Shown: positions 16,458 to 26,619, counted from the first letter of the stretch. The stretch is 64,000 bases of DNA from Virgibacillus oceani (GCF_014638995.1 NZ_BMFR01000003.1:248001-312000), one strand, 5' to 3'. The notes: a model not told the origin generated them from the sequence alone. Translations and numbers: made by a program.

Positions 16458-17639
16458 TTACGATACATTTTTTAAAACCAAATAAAGTAATGTACAATGT
16501 TCAAAACAGCTGGTATTTAATAATGTGAGGGAATCTATTTTTTTCAATCTATAAATCAGTGTATTCCGGTGAATATATAAAGCTTTTGCCGCCTTACTTA
16601 TATTCATATTATTATCACAGTAGGTTATAAAGTTATACCTTAATTCATCGAAGGCATCGTTATCGAGAAGTGGCCGTAAACGCAGCAATAATTTCCCATG
16701 CATGTCAGAATCAATTCGAAATGGGAGCATTTCAAGCAATATCTTCCAATTATAATATGTATAAACAGCTGGGCTTATTGCCGTTTTCCGGCCAAACCTT
16801 GTAAGTGATTCAGCTTCATGATAAGACTGATATAAACGATCAATGGACGAGCACATATTTCCGGCTGCAATGGACACTTGATGAATATGATAGACAGTCA
16901 GCATTTGCAGAAATTGCTGACTTTTATTCATAAACTCTTTCATCATGACAAGATATTCATTCTCATTTTCTGATGTATTCAGCAAAACAATTTTTTCTGT
17001 ATTTAAAAATGCACAAATACTGGATCCATGTTGACCAAATGCTCTTGTGACACAGTCAAGCAACGTTTTCTTAAAACTATCAAGCAAAAAAGCCTGTTGC
17101 TTATCCTGTACGTTTTCAAGCAATGAATCCCCGATATCTATTAATATACAATATCTATTACAGGAATAATCAATTTGCAGCATGCGGCAATATTCCCTAA
17201 CTCTCTCTTTATTTACTGTTTCATTTAATAAAATGTATTGTACAAATGTTTCTATCGTTTTTGCTTCTAAATCCTCTATATGTGTACGTATCGTTTCGTT
17301 CCACATCATCTCTACATACTTTTTTATAAGATCTGCATACGGTTCTACTTCTTTTGGGTCGCCAATAATCCCTAATACTCCAACCGTTTTGTAGTCCAAC
17401 GTTAATGGTACCGCTACGCCAGGTAAAACATTATTCATTTTTGAGATTTTCTCATTATCATACAATATAGCGTTATTTTCCTGAATTACTTCAATTGAGG
17501 GCTTATGCAAACTGCCAATCCGCGATATGTTTGTATCTCCAATAATATACCCTTTTTCATCACTTAAACTTATAGGAAATGGAGAAATTTCTGAAACCGC
17601 TTTCACTATTCTTTGTGCATATTGTACGAAGCTATCCAT
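16458..17639 (-). CDS. CdaR/PucR-family transcriptional regulator
   Basis: 393 aa. N-terminal putative sugar-diacid-recognition (Diacid_rec) domain, about 1-135 (FVQYAQRIVKAVSEISPFPISLSDEKG), a middle GGDEF-like CdaR domain, and a C-terminal PucR-type HTH_30 (NMNISKAAKALYIHRNTLIYRLKKID, about 340-365). Such regulators sense small metabolites; PutR of B. subtilis, which controls proline use, is in the wider PucR class. It is divergent from the amine oxidase/OCD/PutP cluster, with a 170-bp shared intergenic region, so it most likely controls that cluster. Confidence 0.86.
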   Translation of the reverse strand: MDSFVQYAQRIVKAVSEISPFPISLSDEKGYIIGDTNISRIGSLHKPSIEVIQENNAILYDNEKISKMNNVLPGVAVPLTLDYKTVGVLGIIGDPKEVEPYADLIKKYVEMMWNETIRTHIEDLEAKTIETFVQYILLNETVNKERVREYCRMLQIDYSCNRYCILIDIGDSLLENVQDKQQAFLLDSFKKTLLDCVTRAFGQHGSSICAFLNTEKIVLLNTSENENEYLVMMKEFMNKSQQFLQMLTVYHIHQVSIAAGNMCSSIDRLYQSYHEAESLTRFGRKTAISPAVYTYYNWKILLEMLPFRIDSDMHGKLLLRLRPLLDNDAFDELRYNFITYCDNNMNISKAAKALYIHRNTLIYRLKKIDSLTLLNTSCFEHCTLLYLVLKNVS

Positions 17640-17820
17640 GTCACATCCCCCTTATATTCTAACCGTAATATTATTTTAACACAATTCCGATAGTTTAAAT
17701 AAGTCCATACTTATGAATAATTTTTGTTCAAATTATACATAGATTTTTATCATAACAATACGTTATAAATAGATATAATCTTAGGAATTATCTAATTACG
17801 GTGAATCTGGGGTGAAACTG

Positions 17821-18987
17821 TTGCAAAAGAAAACGGATATTATCATTGTTGGTGGCGGTGTTATCGGCTCAAGCATTGCATACAATCTACTAAATGATGG
17901 GTATAACGGTGAAATTACTATATTTGAAAAAGACAGATTATACGAATTCTCCTCCACTCCAAGGAGTGCCGGTGGAATCAGACAATTATTTACGACAGCT
18001 ATAAATATTCAAATTAGTCGCTACAGCCTTCAAAAATATAAATCCTTTCCTGAAGATATGGCGATTAATGGGGAAAAAGCTGAAATCGATTTTAAACAAC
18101 GCGGGTATTTATTTCTCACAAAAAATGAAACAATAAATCAGCTGCAAAAGCAAATGGAATTGCAACGGCATTACGGTGTACCATCAGACCTGTTAACTAA
18201 AGAAGAATTGCTGACAATTATTCCTGAGTTAACGATTGATGATTTAGAAGGTGGACTTTACTGCAGCGAAGATGGCTATTTGGATCCCTATTCCGTCATG
18301 CAGGGGTATGCAAGAAAGGCAAAGCAGCTAGGCGCAACATATGTATTCAAAGAGGTAGATACAATCTTACGCGATGAATCGGGCTTATTCGGTATTCGTT
18401 TATCCAATGGGGACATCTATCGCTCGCCTATCGTAATTAATAGTGCCGGTCCATGGGCTAAAGAGCTTAGCGATACAATCCATCTTCCTTTACCAATTGT
18501 TCCATTAAAAAGGCAGATCATTCAATTTGATATTGCAAAACCATTAACCAATGACCTACCATTAACGGTTGATCCGACGGGCGTTTATTTTCGCCACGAA
18601 GGAAACCAGCTGATATCTGGTTTCTCTGAAAAAGTAAAGCCAGGTATTGATTTTACTTGGAAACGATCGTTTTTTATGGAACAATTGTGGCCCATATTGG
18701 CTCAACGAATCAGCAACTTTGAACAGGCCAAAATAGGTGGTGGATGGGCAGGAATGTATAGCTACAATACAGAGGATCAAAATGCAATAATTGGTGAACA
18801 TCCCGAACTGAAAGGTTATTATATTGCCTGTGGATTCAGCGGGCACGGAATGCAGCAGGCACCAGCAATTGGAAAAGGATTATCCGAGCTTATTCGAACC
18901 GGTCACTATGAAACACTTGATCTGTCGCCACTATGTTTCGAACGCTTTGCAGAAAACCGATTGATAGTCGAAGGTGCGATCGTTTAA
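17821..18987 (+). CDS. FAD-dependent amino-acid/imino-acid oxidoreductase (DAO family)
   Basis: 388 aa from TTG 17821 (GGGGTG six bases upstream; GTG at 17812 is the alternative). Rossmann FAD site DIIIVGGGVIGSSIAYNL at the N-terminus, SAGGIRQLF, NSAGPWAKEL and a C-terminal CGFSGHGMQQAPAIGK FAD-binding segment, as in glycine/sarcosine/D-amino-acid oxidases and the beta subunit of D-proline or hydroxyproline dehydrogenases. It oxidises an amine next to a carboxylate. The neighbours, an OCD-family protein and a PutP-type symporter, favour an imino acid such as D-proline, giving pyrroline-2-carboxylate. Substrate is inferred. Confidence 0.85.
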   Translation: MQKKTDIIIVGGGVIGSSIAYNLLNDGYNGEITIFEKDRLYEFSSTPRSAGGIRQLFTTAINIQISRYSLQKYKSFPEDMAINGEKAEIDFKQRGYLFLTKNETINQLQKQMELQRHYGVPSDLLTKEELLTIIPELTIDDLEGGLYCSEDGYLDPYSVMQGYARKAKQLGATYVFKEVDTILRDESGLFGIRLSNGDIYRSPIVINSAGPWAKELSDTIHLPLPIVPLKRQIIQFDIAKPLTNDLPLTVDPTGVYFRHEGNQLISGFSEKVKPGIDFTWKRSFFMEQLWPILAQRISNFEQAKIGGGWAGMYSYNTEDQNAIIGEHPELKGYYIACGFSGHGMQQAPAIGKGLSELIRTGHYETLDLSPLCFERFAENRLIVEGAIV

Positions 18988-19023
18988 CAAGACAACCCTA
19001 CTACAATAGAAAGGATGAACCTA

Positions 19024-19986
19024 ATGTTATTTTTAAATGAAACTGCTATTAAGAATGCTGTGTCAATGAAGGATGTTATCGATGCTATTGATGAAGCCTA
19101 TCATGTATATGAATCCAATCATTTTCATATGCCAACTCGGATGCAGGTAGTGGACAAGGATAATACATTGCTTTTAATGCCGTGTATAACCAATAATGCC
19201 ATCGGAACAAAACTTGTTACCTCATTTCCCAATAACACAAAACATCCGGTATTACATGGACTAGTAATCTTAAATGACCATGAAAATGGTGAAATAAGAG
19301 CATTGCTTGATGGATCCTTTCTAACAGGATTCAGAACTGGAGCTATTGGCGGTTCCGCAGTACGCCATTTGGCAAAAGCTGATGCTGCGAAACTTGCGAT
19401 TATCGGGACCGGTGTACAAGGTCTATACCAAGCAATCGCAGCTTGCACGGAACGCCCGATTACAGATATTTACTTATATAATCGTTCGATTGATAGACTT
19501 CCAGCGTTTATTGAATCCCTTAAACCTTGGCTTGCAAAAGAGATCCAGATCCATTCAATGGAATCAGCTGACACAGCTATCGAATATGCAGATATTATCA
19601 TTACCTCCACAACTTCTAAAGTTCCTGTACTCCCAGAAAATCCAGACCTATTAAAAAATAAATTGATTATCGGCATTGGATCGTTTCAACCCACGATGCG
19701 GGAATTTCCTGATGTCTTGTATCGCCTAGTGGACCACCTATTTGTTGATACAAACGATGCAATAATAGAATCAGGTGATATTGCCGTCCCAATAGAAAAT
19801 GGCTGGATAACAAATGATTTTATTCAAACAATGTCTTCCCAAATAATCTCCAAATCTAATATTACTTTACAGCGTGATAAAACAATCGTATTCAAATCTA
19901 CGGGAATGGCATTGTTTGATGTAGTTGTTGCAAATTTGATCTATCAACAGGCGTTACGCAAAGGGGTTGGTATCCCATTAAACTAA
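19024..19986 (+). CDS. Ornithine cyclodeaminase / mu-crystallin family protein
   Basis: 320 aa from ATG 19024 (AAGG nine bases upstream; the ATG at 19015 abuts it). OCD/mu-crystallin fold: the substrate-binding half begins MLFLNETAIKNAVSMKDVI, a Rossmann half carries LAIIGTGVQGLYQAIA (about 122-137), and the segment GSFLTGFRTGAIGG is the family signature. Members include ornithine cyclodeaminase, alanine dehydrogenase and delta1-pyrroline-2-carboxylate reductase. Next to an FAD amine oxidase and a proline-type transporter, the reductase role (pyrroline-2-carboxylate to L-proline) is the most economical reading, but this is inference. Confidence 0.85.
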   Translation: MLFLNETAIKNAVSMKDVIDAIDEAYHVYESNHFHMPTRMQVVDKDNTLLLMPCITNNAIGTKLVTSFPNNTKHPVLHGLVILNDHENGEIRALLDGSFLTGFRTGAIGGSAVRHLAKADAAKLAIIGTGVQGLYQAIAACTERPITDIYLYNRSIDRLPAFIESLKPWLAKEIQIHSMESADTAIEYADIIITSTTSKVPVLPENPDLLKNKLIIGIGSFQPTMREFPDVLYRLVDHLFVDTNDAIIESGDIAVPIENGWITNDFIQTMSSQIISKSNITLQRDKTIVFKSTGMALFDVVVANLIYQQALRKGVGIPLN

Positions 19987-20033
19987 ATTGCGTAATACTG
20001 GTTTAATCAAATAAATCTGAGGTGGAGGGTGTT

Positions 20034-21494
20034 ATGAATATAATCATTGTTGAGTTTATCTTGTATTGTATTGTCATTTTGGGTATCGGGTATTATTTTA
20101 GTCGGCGAAGCAAGACCCACTCGGACTTTTTACTAGGAGGAAAAAAACTTCCTGGCTGGGCACTTGCCTTTTCCGAACGTGCAACAGGAGAATCGGCATG
20201 GTTATTATTGGGGTATACTGGATTCGTCTTTATGACAGGATTATCCGGTGTTTGGGTTGCCGCTGGAATTGCGATTGGTATCATCTTTTCATGGCTATTT
20301 TTAGCAAAAAAATTCATGAATGAAACCGATAAATATAACGTCTTAACCCTTCCTGATTACTTAGCAGTACGCTTCGGGCAAAAGGCGAAATTAATACGCT
20401 GGTTAACGGGGGTATTGATTGCTGGATTTCTGATGTTTTATGTAGGTGCGCAAATGGCAGGTGCAGGCAAGATGCTATTTACTACCTTTGGTCTCGCCCC
20501 TGCTGCTGGTGTTATATTAGCTACAATCGTAATCATCGTAGTTTCAATCGGTGGCGGATTTATTTCTGTCGTTTGGACTGATATGATTCAAAGTATTATG
20601 ATGCTAATCACTTTAGTCGCTTTACCAATTGCTGCCCTAATTTATATTAACACCAATGATTTATCGATCAGTCAATCACTTGTTGAGGCAGGAAATTCCT
20701 ATAATTCCTGGTTTGGTGGCTTGACGGGATTTGCCATAGGGGTACTATTTTTTAACAACTTCTCATGGTTCTTTGGTTTTTTAGGTGGACAGCCTCAGTT
20801 AAGCGCCCGTTTTATGGCGCTTAAGAATAATAAAGAAGCCAACCAAGGAAGTACAGTTGCAATCATTTGGACATTCCTGGCATATGGTGGTGCATTCATG
20901 ATCGGACTTGCTGCAATTGCCATGTATGACCAAGGCTCGTTTAATGATGTAGAAATCATTTTACCAACAATGATTCTTGATCTCTTCCCCGCCTGGTTTG
21001 CTGGCATTTTGCTTGCTGGGGTGCTTGCAGCAATTATAACAACGGCAGATTCCCAGTTGTTAGTCGTGACTAGTTCTGTTAGTGAAGACATTATTCACAA
21101 AGCATTAGGAATTGAATTGACTGAAAAACAATTAGTATGGATTTCTCGCTTGTCTGTTGTCATATTCGGCCTAATCGGGATGACAATCGCTCTTGTGTCA
21201 GAGTCACTCCTATATCTTGTGGTCAGCTGGGCCTGGGCAGGTGTCGGTTGTACCCTTTCCCCTGCCATTTTAATGACATTTTTCTGGAAACGCTATTCTA
21301 GTGCGGGAGTTGTGGCGACCGTTAGTGCTGGATTATTATCTACAATTCTATGGATCAGCACACCATTAGAAGGCATTATAACATCAAAATTCACCACATT
21401 TTTTATTGCTTTGCTATTTGGGGTTGTCTTTAGTCTGGTAATGCCGGACAACAAAGAAAAGGTAAACACGATTTCAGCTAAAGAAGCCTTATGA
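20034..21494 (+). CDS. Sodium/solute symporter, PutP-like
   Basis: 486 aa from ATG 20034 (GGAGGG upstream), 13 predicted helices. SSS-family wording is strong: FLLGGKKLPGWALAFSERATGESAWLLLG, GGGFISVVWTDMIQSIMM, and GILLAGVLAAIITTADSQLLVVTSSVSEDI, the Na+-site region of PutP/OpuE. It imports a solute with sodium, probably proline or a related imino or amino acid. It is the third gene of the cluster with the oxidase and OCD gene (spacings 36 and 47 bp), so it likely supplies their substrate. OpuE-type osmotic uptake is less likely in this context. Confidence 0.87.
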   Translation: MNIIIVEFILYCIVILGIGYYFSRRSKTHSDFLLGGKKLPGWALAFSERATGESAWLLLGYTGFVFMTGLSGVWVAAGIAIGIIFSWLFLAKKFMNETDKYNVLTLPDYLAVRFGQKAKLIRWLTGVLIAGFLMFYVGAQMAGAGKMLFTTFGLAPAAGVILATIVIIVVSIGGGFISVVWTDMIQSIMMLITLVALPIAALIYINTNDLSISQSLVEAGNSYNSWFGGLTGFAIGVLFFNNFSWFFGFLGGQPQLSARFMALKNNKEANQGSTVAIIWTFLAYGGAFMIGLAAIAMYDQGSFNDVEIILPTMILDLFPAWFAGILLAGVLAAIITTADSQLLVVTSSVSEDIIHKALGIELTEKQLVWISRLSVVIFGLIGMTIALVSESLLYLVVSWAWAGVGCTLSPAILMTFFWKRYSSAGVVATVSAGLLSTILWISTPLEGIITSKFTTFFIALLFGVVFSLVMPDNKEKVNTISAKEAL

Positions 21495-21542
21495 ATAGAT
21501 ATATAGCTTGATAAAGTGATAATCCATTATCACGGGCAATGA

Positions 21543-21586
21543 AATAAACACCACCCGCATCCTATTTTTTGCAGGTGGTGTTTATT
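21543..21586. terminator. Bidirectional terminator, 13-bp stem
   Basis: AATAAACACCACC pairs perfectly with GGTGGTGTTTATT; it closes the putP cluster and, on the other strand, overlaps the end of the GGDEF-EAL gene. Confidence 0.9.
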
Positions 21587-23546
21587 ATTGAACTGGCCTC
21601 AGGAATTTCGTTAAATCTTTTGGTGGCAGCGGTTTACTGAAATAAAATCCCTGCATTTCATCACATTTTTCTTTTTCTAGAAAGGTCAGCTGCTCTATGG
21701 TTTCTACTCCTTCAGCGATTACCTTCATATTTAGAGAATGGGACATGTGAATAATGGATTTGACAATGGCTTGATTCTGCTTTTGATTTTCATCCATAAA
21801 CATTTTATCAATTTTAAGCTTTGTTACTGGAAAGATACTTAAATACTTTAATGATGAATACCCAGTTCCAAAATCATCAATGGACACCAGTACACCAAGC
21901 TTTCTTAAGCGTACCATAGTTTCCAGTATATATTCTTCGTTAGACATAGCCATGCTTTCCGTTATTTCTAGTTCCAAATAGTGCGGTCTTAATCCTGTCT
22001 CGTTCAAAATTTCTTCTACCTTCTCCACAAGTTCCTTTTGATGAAACTGTTTTGCAGATAGGTTAACACTTACAATTACACGCTGATACCCTTTGTCCTG
22101 CCATGCCATATTTTGCCTGCACGCTTCTCTTAGCACCCAATCTCCGATATCAATAATTAATCCTGTCTTTTCTGCAAGCGGGATAAATTCATCAGGGGAA
22201 ATATATCCTTTTAAAGGGTGATTCCAGCGTAATAATGCCTCAAGGCCAACAATTTTACCTGATCCAAGGTTTTTCTGCGGCTGGTAATGAAGCTCAAATT
22301 GTCCTTCCTTTAATGCCTTTCGCAGCTCAGTTTCCATCGTAAGCATTGTTTTAAAATTTTCAGAAATGGAGGATTCAAAAAGATTGTAATTGTTCCGATG
22401 TCTTTCTTTAATGACATACATTGCAGAATCAGCATGTTTGATTAAATCATTTGGATTTTTGCCATTTTCCGGAAAAATACTTATCCCAATACTTACGGAA
22501 GTAAATATCTCATAATCATCAATTTTTATTGGTTTTTCAAATTCAGCAATTAGTTTCTCCGCCAGTTCAACTGCAGCATTTTTATCTTTTGTATGCCGCT
22601 GTAGAATAAGAAATTCGTCCCCGCCCATTCTAGCGATGAATGTGTCTGTCTCGAGAAACGCTTTAAAACGTTCACCGCACGCTCTCAGCAACTGATCACC
22701 AAACGCATAACCCAATGTATCGTTTATTTCCTTAAAATAATCTAAATCAATAAAATAAACAGCCAGCAGTTCATTATTTTTCTCAGCTTGATCGATCGCT
22801 TCTCTTAATACTTTGTTAAAAAAGTTTCGATTCGGCAAATCAGTAAGCTCGTCATAATAGGCCATAAATTCTATACGCTTTTCATTTTCAATTCGATCAG
22901 AGATGTCTTTGACGATAGCAACACGTATTATTTCACCTTGATTGTTGTATGGATGAACCATCATTTCGATATAAAAATGCGTGCCATCTTTCTTCAATGC
23001 CGTTAACTCATATGACTTTTCAGGATTGTTATGGATTACTTGTTTCAGCTGATACATGCTCTTTTCGTCAATTAGCGAAGAGATATGGCTATTGATAATT
23101 TCCTCCCTGTTATACCCAAACATCTTGGCAAAGGTGGAGTCACAATCTATTACCTTATCATTATCGTACATCACCATACCCTCAGCACTTTTCTGTATTA
23201 GCTTGTTAATATATTTTTTAACCTCTTCTGTCTTGTCCTGTAATGAAAGGTGACTCATGATTAAACAATAAACCAAATTATTAATCCTAATCGACTTAAC
23301 TTCGATCAGTTTGCCATTTTCATTTTTCTGTTCCATTAATAAATGAGATTCATTTTTTTCCTTTAATAGAGCAAAATCCAAATAATCGAGAACAGAAGCA
23401 CTATCCTTATTCTCCATATTTAACAATGCAAAGGCTGTGTTATTCCCGCTAAGTATTGCTCCATTTTCATGAACAAAAAGAACCGCTTCTTTCAAATTAG
23501 CTAAAACCTGCTGATGGATGGGTATTTCCAATTCATAATTAGACAT
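21585..23546 (-). CDS. PAS-GGDEF-EAL c-di-GMP turnover enzyme
   Basis: 653 aa from ATG 23546 (GGAGGAAG upstream), cytosolic. Order: a degenerate PAS-like region (about 5-100), a PAS domain with PAC tail (about 105-220: YDNDKVIDCDSTFAKMFGY, YELTALKKDGTHFYIEMM), GGDEF (about 230-395) with an intact MGGDEFLIL active site and YDELTDLPNRNFF entry, and EAL (about 405-645) with LEALLRWNHP, ITESMAM and IDDFGTGYSSL. Both catalytic motifs are intact, so synthesis or breakdown of c-di-GMP is possible. No membrane span. The PilZ gene at 12.3 kb is a possible effector. Confidence 0.93.
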   Translation of the reverse strand: MSNYELEIPIHQQVLANLKEAVLFVHENGAILSGNNTAFALLNMENKDSASVLDYLDFALLKEKNESHLLMEQKNENGKLIEVKSIRINNLVYCLIMSHLSLQDKTEEVKKYINKLIQKSAEGMVMYDNDKVIDCDSTFAKMFGYNREEIINSHISSLIDEKSMYQLKQVIHNNPEKSYELTALKKDGTHFYIEMMVHPYNNQGEIIRVAIVKDISDRIENEKRIEFMAYYDELTDLPNRNFFNKVLREAIDQAEKNNELLAVYFIDLDYFKEINDTLGYAFGDQLLRACGERFKAFLETDTFIARMGGDEFLILQRHTKDKNAAVELAEKLIAEFEKPIKIDDYEIFTSVSIGISIFPENGKNPNDLIKHADSAMYVIKERHRNNYNLFESSISENFKTMLTMETELRKALKEGQFELHYQPQKNLGSGKIVGLEALLRWNHPLKGYISPDEFIPLAEKTGLIIDIGDWVLREACRQNMAWQDKGYQRVIVSVNLSAKQFHQKELVEKVEEILNETGLRPHYLELEITESMAMSNEEYILETMVRLRKLGVLVSIDDFGTGYSSLKYLSIFPVTKLKIDKMFMDENQKQNQAIVKSIIHMSHSLNMKVIAEGVETIEQLTFLEKEKCDEMQGFYFSKPLPPKDLTKFLRPVQ

Positions 23547-23576
23547 TGACTTCCTCCCCAAAACCTAAAAGCTTGA

Positions 23577-24941
23577 TTATCCGATAATAATTCTTTCTTT
23601 TGGATAATGGTATTTCCCGCTCTTTTTATTATTTTTAAACATAAATAAAAATGTGATTATCCCTACCCTGCCTATGAACATTAAAATCATTAGGATTACT
23701 TTGCTCAGTGCTGTTAATTCATCCGTTATGCCCAGTGATAGACCGACTGTCCCAAACGCAGAAGTAACTTCAAATAAAATTTGTGATAATGAAAATGGCT
23801 CCATTATAGAAATAATAAGAATGGAGAAAAACACAAAGATAAACGCCATTAATGTTACTGTAACAGCCTTCAGCAAATCTTCATCATGTACTTCACGTCT
23901 AAACAGACGAATGCTGTTTCCACCCCGTGCATAAGTGATGATAAAAATAACAACCAATGCAAATGTTGTTGTACGAATACCTCCTCCTGCACTGCTCGGT
24001 GATGCACCGATAAACATTAAGAATGACATAAATAGATGATTTGGTTCTGTCAGCAAACTAACGTCCATTGTCGCTAATCCGCCACTTCTTGTTGTTACGG
24101 ATTGAAACAATGAATAGAACAGTATCTCATGCCATGATTTATCATTAAAAAAATTTCCAATATCCAACAGGGCGATGAAAACTGCACCAACAAAAATTAA
24201 TGAAAAAAATGTAAATGTTGTAACCTTTGTAAATAAAGAAAAACGCATGTTTCTTCGATTATCTGTCCTTGCAAACATAAATTCTTTCAGTTCTACCAGC
24301 ACAGGATATCCGATCGCCCCGAAAATAATTAAAAGCATATTAATAAATTGGACAAAGTAATCATCTTTAAAAGGTATCAGTGATTGTCCTGTTATATCAA
24401 ATCCGCCATTTGTTGTAGCACTGATTGTTTGGAAAAAACCGTGTAAATAAGCTTCAGAAGCAGTCGGGAAATATTGAAGAAAATATGTACCAAGAATAAT
24501 AAAACCAATGAACTCTATCGTAAATAAAACGAACACAATTTGTTTAATTAAACGAACCATACCCTCGAACGTTGTCTGGTTTTGGTCTGTCATAATCAAA
24601 CGCCGTTCTTTCAAGCCAATTTTTTTACCGAGCAGCAGCCAAATAAATGTTCCAATTGCCATTACACCTACTGCCCCTAATTGAAGAATAAAAGCAAGCA
24701 AAATAATGCCTATTGAATTAAAACTTTCAGCAATATTGATGCTGCTTAAACCCGTCACACTCATAGCACTTACCGCAGTGAACAGAACATCTATAAATGG
24801 AATATGTACGCCATCCAGATGTCCTACCGGCAATGCCAGGATAATTGTCGAAACGATTACTGCAAGAAAATAAAATACTAATATAAGCTGTACCGGGGAT
24901 AATTTGCTAACCCAGCGAAACAATGGATGTTGAACAAACAT
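23577..24941 (-). CDS. ktrD: Ktr-type potassium uptake channel subunit (KtrB/KtrD)
   Basis: 454 aa. TrkH/KtrB fold of four M1-P-M2 repeats, with the selectivity-filter glycines in VTGLSS, TTNGGFD, TRSGGLAT and FGTVGLS. Length fits KtrB/KtrD of Bacillus. It carries potassium with a sodium gradient and works with a cytosolic RCK ring (KtrA/KtrC), which is not encoded nearby; being alone resembles ktrD and not the ktrAB operon, hence the symbol (inference). AAGGAG precedes the start. No c-di-AMP riboswitch is visible in the short leader, unlike at some ktrAB operons. Confidence 0.88.
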   Translation of the reverse strand: MFVQHPLFRWVSKLSPVQLILVFYFLAVIVSTIILALPVGHLDGVHIPFIDVLFTAVSAMSVTGLSSINIAESFNSIGIILLAFILQLGAVGVMAIGTFIWLLLGKKIGLKERRLIMTDQNQTTFEGMVRLIKQIVFVLFTIEFIGFIILGTYFLQYFPTASEAYLHGFFQTISATTNGGFDITGQSLIPFKDDYFVQFINMLLIIFGAIGYPVLVELKEFMFARTDNRRNMRFSLFTKVTTFTFFSLIFVGAVFIALLDIGNFFNDKSWHEILFYSLFQSVTTRSGGLATMDVSLLTEPNHLFMSFLMFIGASPSSAGGGIRTTTFALVVIFIITYARGGNSIRLFRREVHDEDLLKAVTVTLMAFIFVFFSILIISIMEPFSLSQILFEVTSAFGTVGLSLGITDELTALSKVILMILMFIGRVGIITFLFMFKNNKKSGKYHYPKERIIIG

Positions 24942-25094
24942 AATGCTACTCCTTAATATCTTCTAATATTATATCGGTTACTGCTTGTAAAACTTTAACC
25001 CCATTATAGCAGGCAGGAAAAAGAATTGCTTGCATTTTCGGCAATTTTATATTTTCACGAAAAATTCCATAGCAAAATTGAAAATTATATCTCA

Positions 25095-25128
25095 AAATAA
25101 AAAGGTTAGCAATGGGTGTCTGCTAACC
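25095..25128 (-). terminator. Terminator of the moeA-moaA-ywpF unit
   Basis: GGTTAGCA / TGCTAACC stem followed on the minus strand by TTTTTATTTTG. Confidence 0.85.
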
Positions 25129-25133
25129 TAATC

Positions 25134-25544
25134 CTATATTTCTTCTTTAAACTTTTTAATTAATGATTCACCTTGATAGCCTTCCTCGACTAATTTTTGC
25201 AGAGTTTCTTTGATTATCCCTTTTTGCCGGTCCACAATTTGACCCATAAATAAAATGTTCATATGGGGGCCAATCTCGTTCACTGAGATAATCTGTGTAA
25301 TAAACGTTGCAGGTGTATTGCTTTCTTTCGTTATTTTAACCTGGACCATTACTTCATCTTTTTTAGACTTTAAATCATTGAAAAATGTTAGAAGATCATG
25401 CTTTACATAAGCTTCAATAACCCAGCGGTTCTGGTCATCTTCCCTGTTTATAATTAATCCGTCTAATAATGGAATCTCATGGTGTATGATATCTTCATCA
25501 TTACTTTCAAGAATATCCAATGTCTTCAATTTAAACGTCTTCAG
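25134..25544 (-). CDS. ywpF: YwpF-like family protein
   Basis: 136 aa. The N-terminal half (KTFKLKTLDILE, PLLDGLIINREDDQNRWVIEAYV) and INEIGPHMNILFMGQIV resemble the YwpF family of Bacillales, function unknown. Soluble. Start: GGAGG at 25553-25557 overlaps the in-frame GTG at 25553 but lies eight bases before a CTG at 25544, which would begin (M)KTFKL as in YwpF; CTG is therefore proposed. It follows moaA by about 30 bp, as last gene of a molybdenum-cofactor operon; a link to that pathway is only positional. Confidence 0.68.
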   Translation of the reverse strand: MKTFKLKTLDILESNDEDIIHHEIPLLDGLIINREDDQNRWVIEAYVKHDLLTFFNDLKSKKDEVMVQVKITKESNTPATFITQIISVNEIGPHMNILFMGQIVDRQKGIIKETLQKLVEEGYQGESLIKKFKEEI

Positions 25545-25576
25545 TTCACCCACCTCCTAAAGTATATAAAAAATAA

Positions 25577-26593
25577 TCAGCCGCCAATATAGGACATTTC
25601 AATTTTTTTCTTGTTTTTGCTTATTTGCTCTGTTCGCTCATCTGAATAGCGATCTTTTCTCTGGTGCCATAACGATGCTAAATTTTCTTTCAATTGCTCT
25701 TCCGTCAGTCCCTCACGTAATTCCCTCCGAATGTCATAACCGCTTGATGCAAATAAGCAAGTATACAATTTACCATCCGCTGAAAGCCTGATCCTTGTAC
25801 ATGTCCCGCAAAACGACTCCGTTACAGATGAAATAACCCCAATTTCTCCATCTCCATCTATATAACGGTATCTGGAGGCAACCTCGCCATAGTAATTCTC
25901 ATCAGCAGGTTCTAAAGGCATTTCCTCATTTATCTGATCGATAATCTGTTTCTTGGAAATAACATTATCCATGTCCCAGCCATTATGATTGCCAACGTCC
26001 ATAAATTCAATATAGCGCAAAATAATGTCTTTCCCCTTAAAGTACCTCGCCATCGGTAAAATTTGATTATCATTCATTCCTTTTTTTACGACCATATTAA
26101 TTTTTACTTTTAGTCCAGCTTTTTGTGCTGCCTCGATGCCTTTCAAAACTGGAAGTGTAACAACGCCTTTTCCATTAATAGCCTTAAACACTTCATCATC
26201 AATTGCATCTAGACTAATATTAACACGTTTTAATCCAGCTTCTTTTAATTTTTTCGCTTTTCTAGGTAAGAATATGCCATTTGTCGTGAGTGCTATATCA
26301 TGGATTCCGGGTATTTTATTCAGTTCCATAATGAGCTGATCAAGATTCTTTCGAAGCAACGGCTCTCCACCGGTAATACGAATTTTTTCAACTCCTAATT
26401 CTGCAAAACTTTTAGCTAAACGAGTAATTTCCTCAAAGCTCAATAATTCACTTTCAGGTAGAAATGGGTAATCATCACCAAAAATTTCCTTTGGCATGCA
26501 ATACGAGCACCTGAAATTACATTTATCAATTACAGAAATGCGCAAATCCTTTAATGTTCTGCCAAAATGGTCTTTTATTGCTTTTTCCGACAT
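25577..26593 (-). CDS. moaA: GTP 3',8-cyclase MoaA
   Basis: 338 aa radical-SAM enzyme. First cluster CNFRCSYC (Cx3Cx2C), SAM motif TGGEPLL, second cluster [18 protein letters not shown], and the essential GlyGly at the C-terminus (SYIGG). It converts GTP to 3',8-cyclo-dihydro-GTP in the first step of molybdopterin synthesis. Start at ATG 26593 with AGAGGTGA seven bases upstream. It follows moeA in one operon and would supply cofactor for the formate dehydrogenase at 41-44 kb. Confidence 0.95.
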   Translation of the reverse strand: MSEKAIKDHFGRTLKDLRISVIDKCNFRCSYCMPKEIFGDDYPFLPESELLSFEEITRLAKSFAELGVEKIRITGGEPLLRKNLDQLIMELNKIPGIHDIALTTNGIFLPRKAKKLKEAGLKRVNISLDAIDDEVFKAINGKGVVTLPVLKGIEAAQKAGLKVKINMVVKKGMNDNQILPMARYFKGKDIILRYIEFMDVGNHNGWDMDNVISKKQIIDQINEEMPLEPADENYYGEVASRYRYIDGDGEIGVISSVTESFCGTCTRIRLSADGKLYTCLFASSGYDIRRELREGLTEEQLKENLASLWHQRKDRYSDERTEQISKNKKKIEMSYIGG

Positions 26594-26619
26594 TGGATTC
26601 ACCTCTTTAACATATTCAT

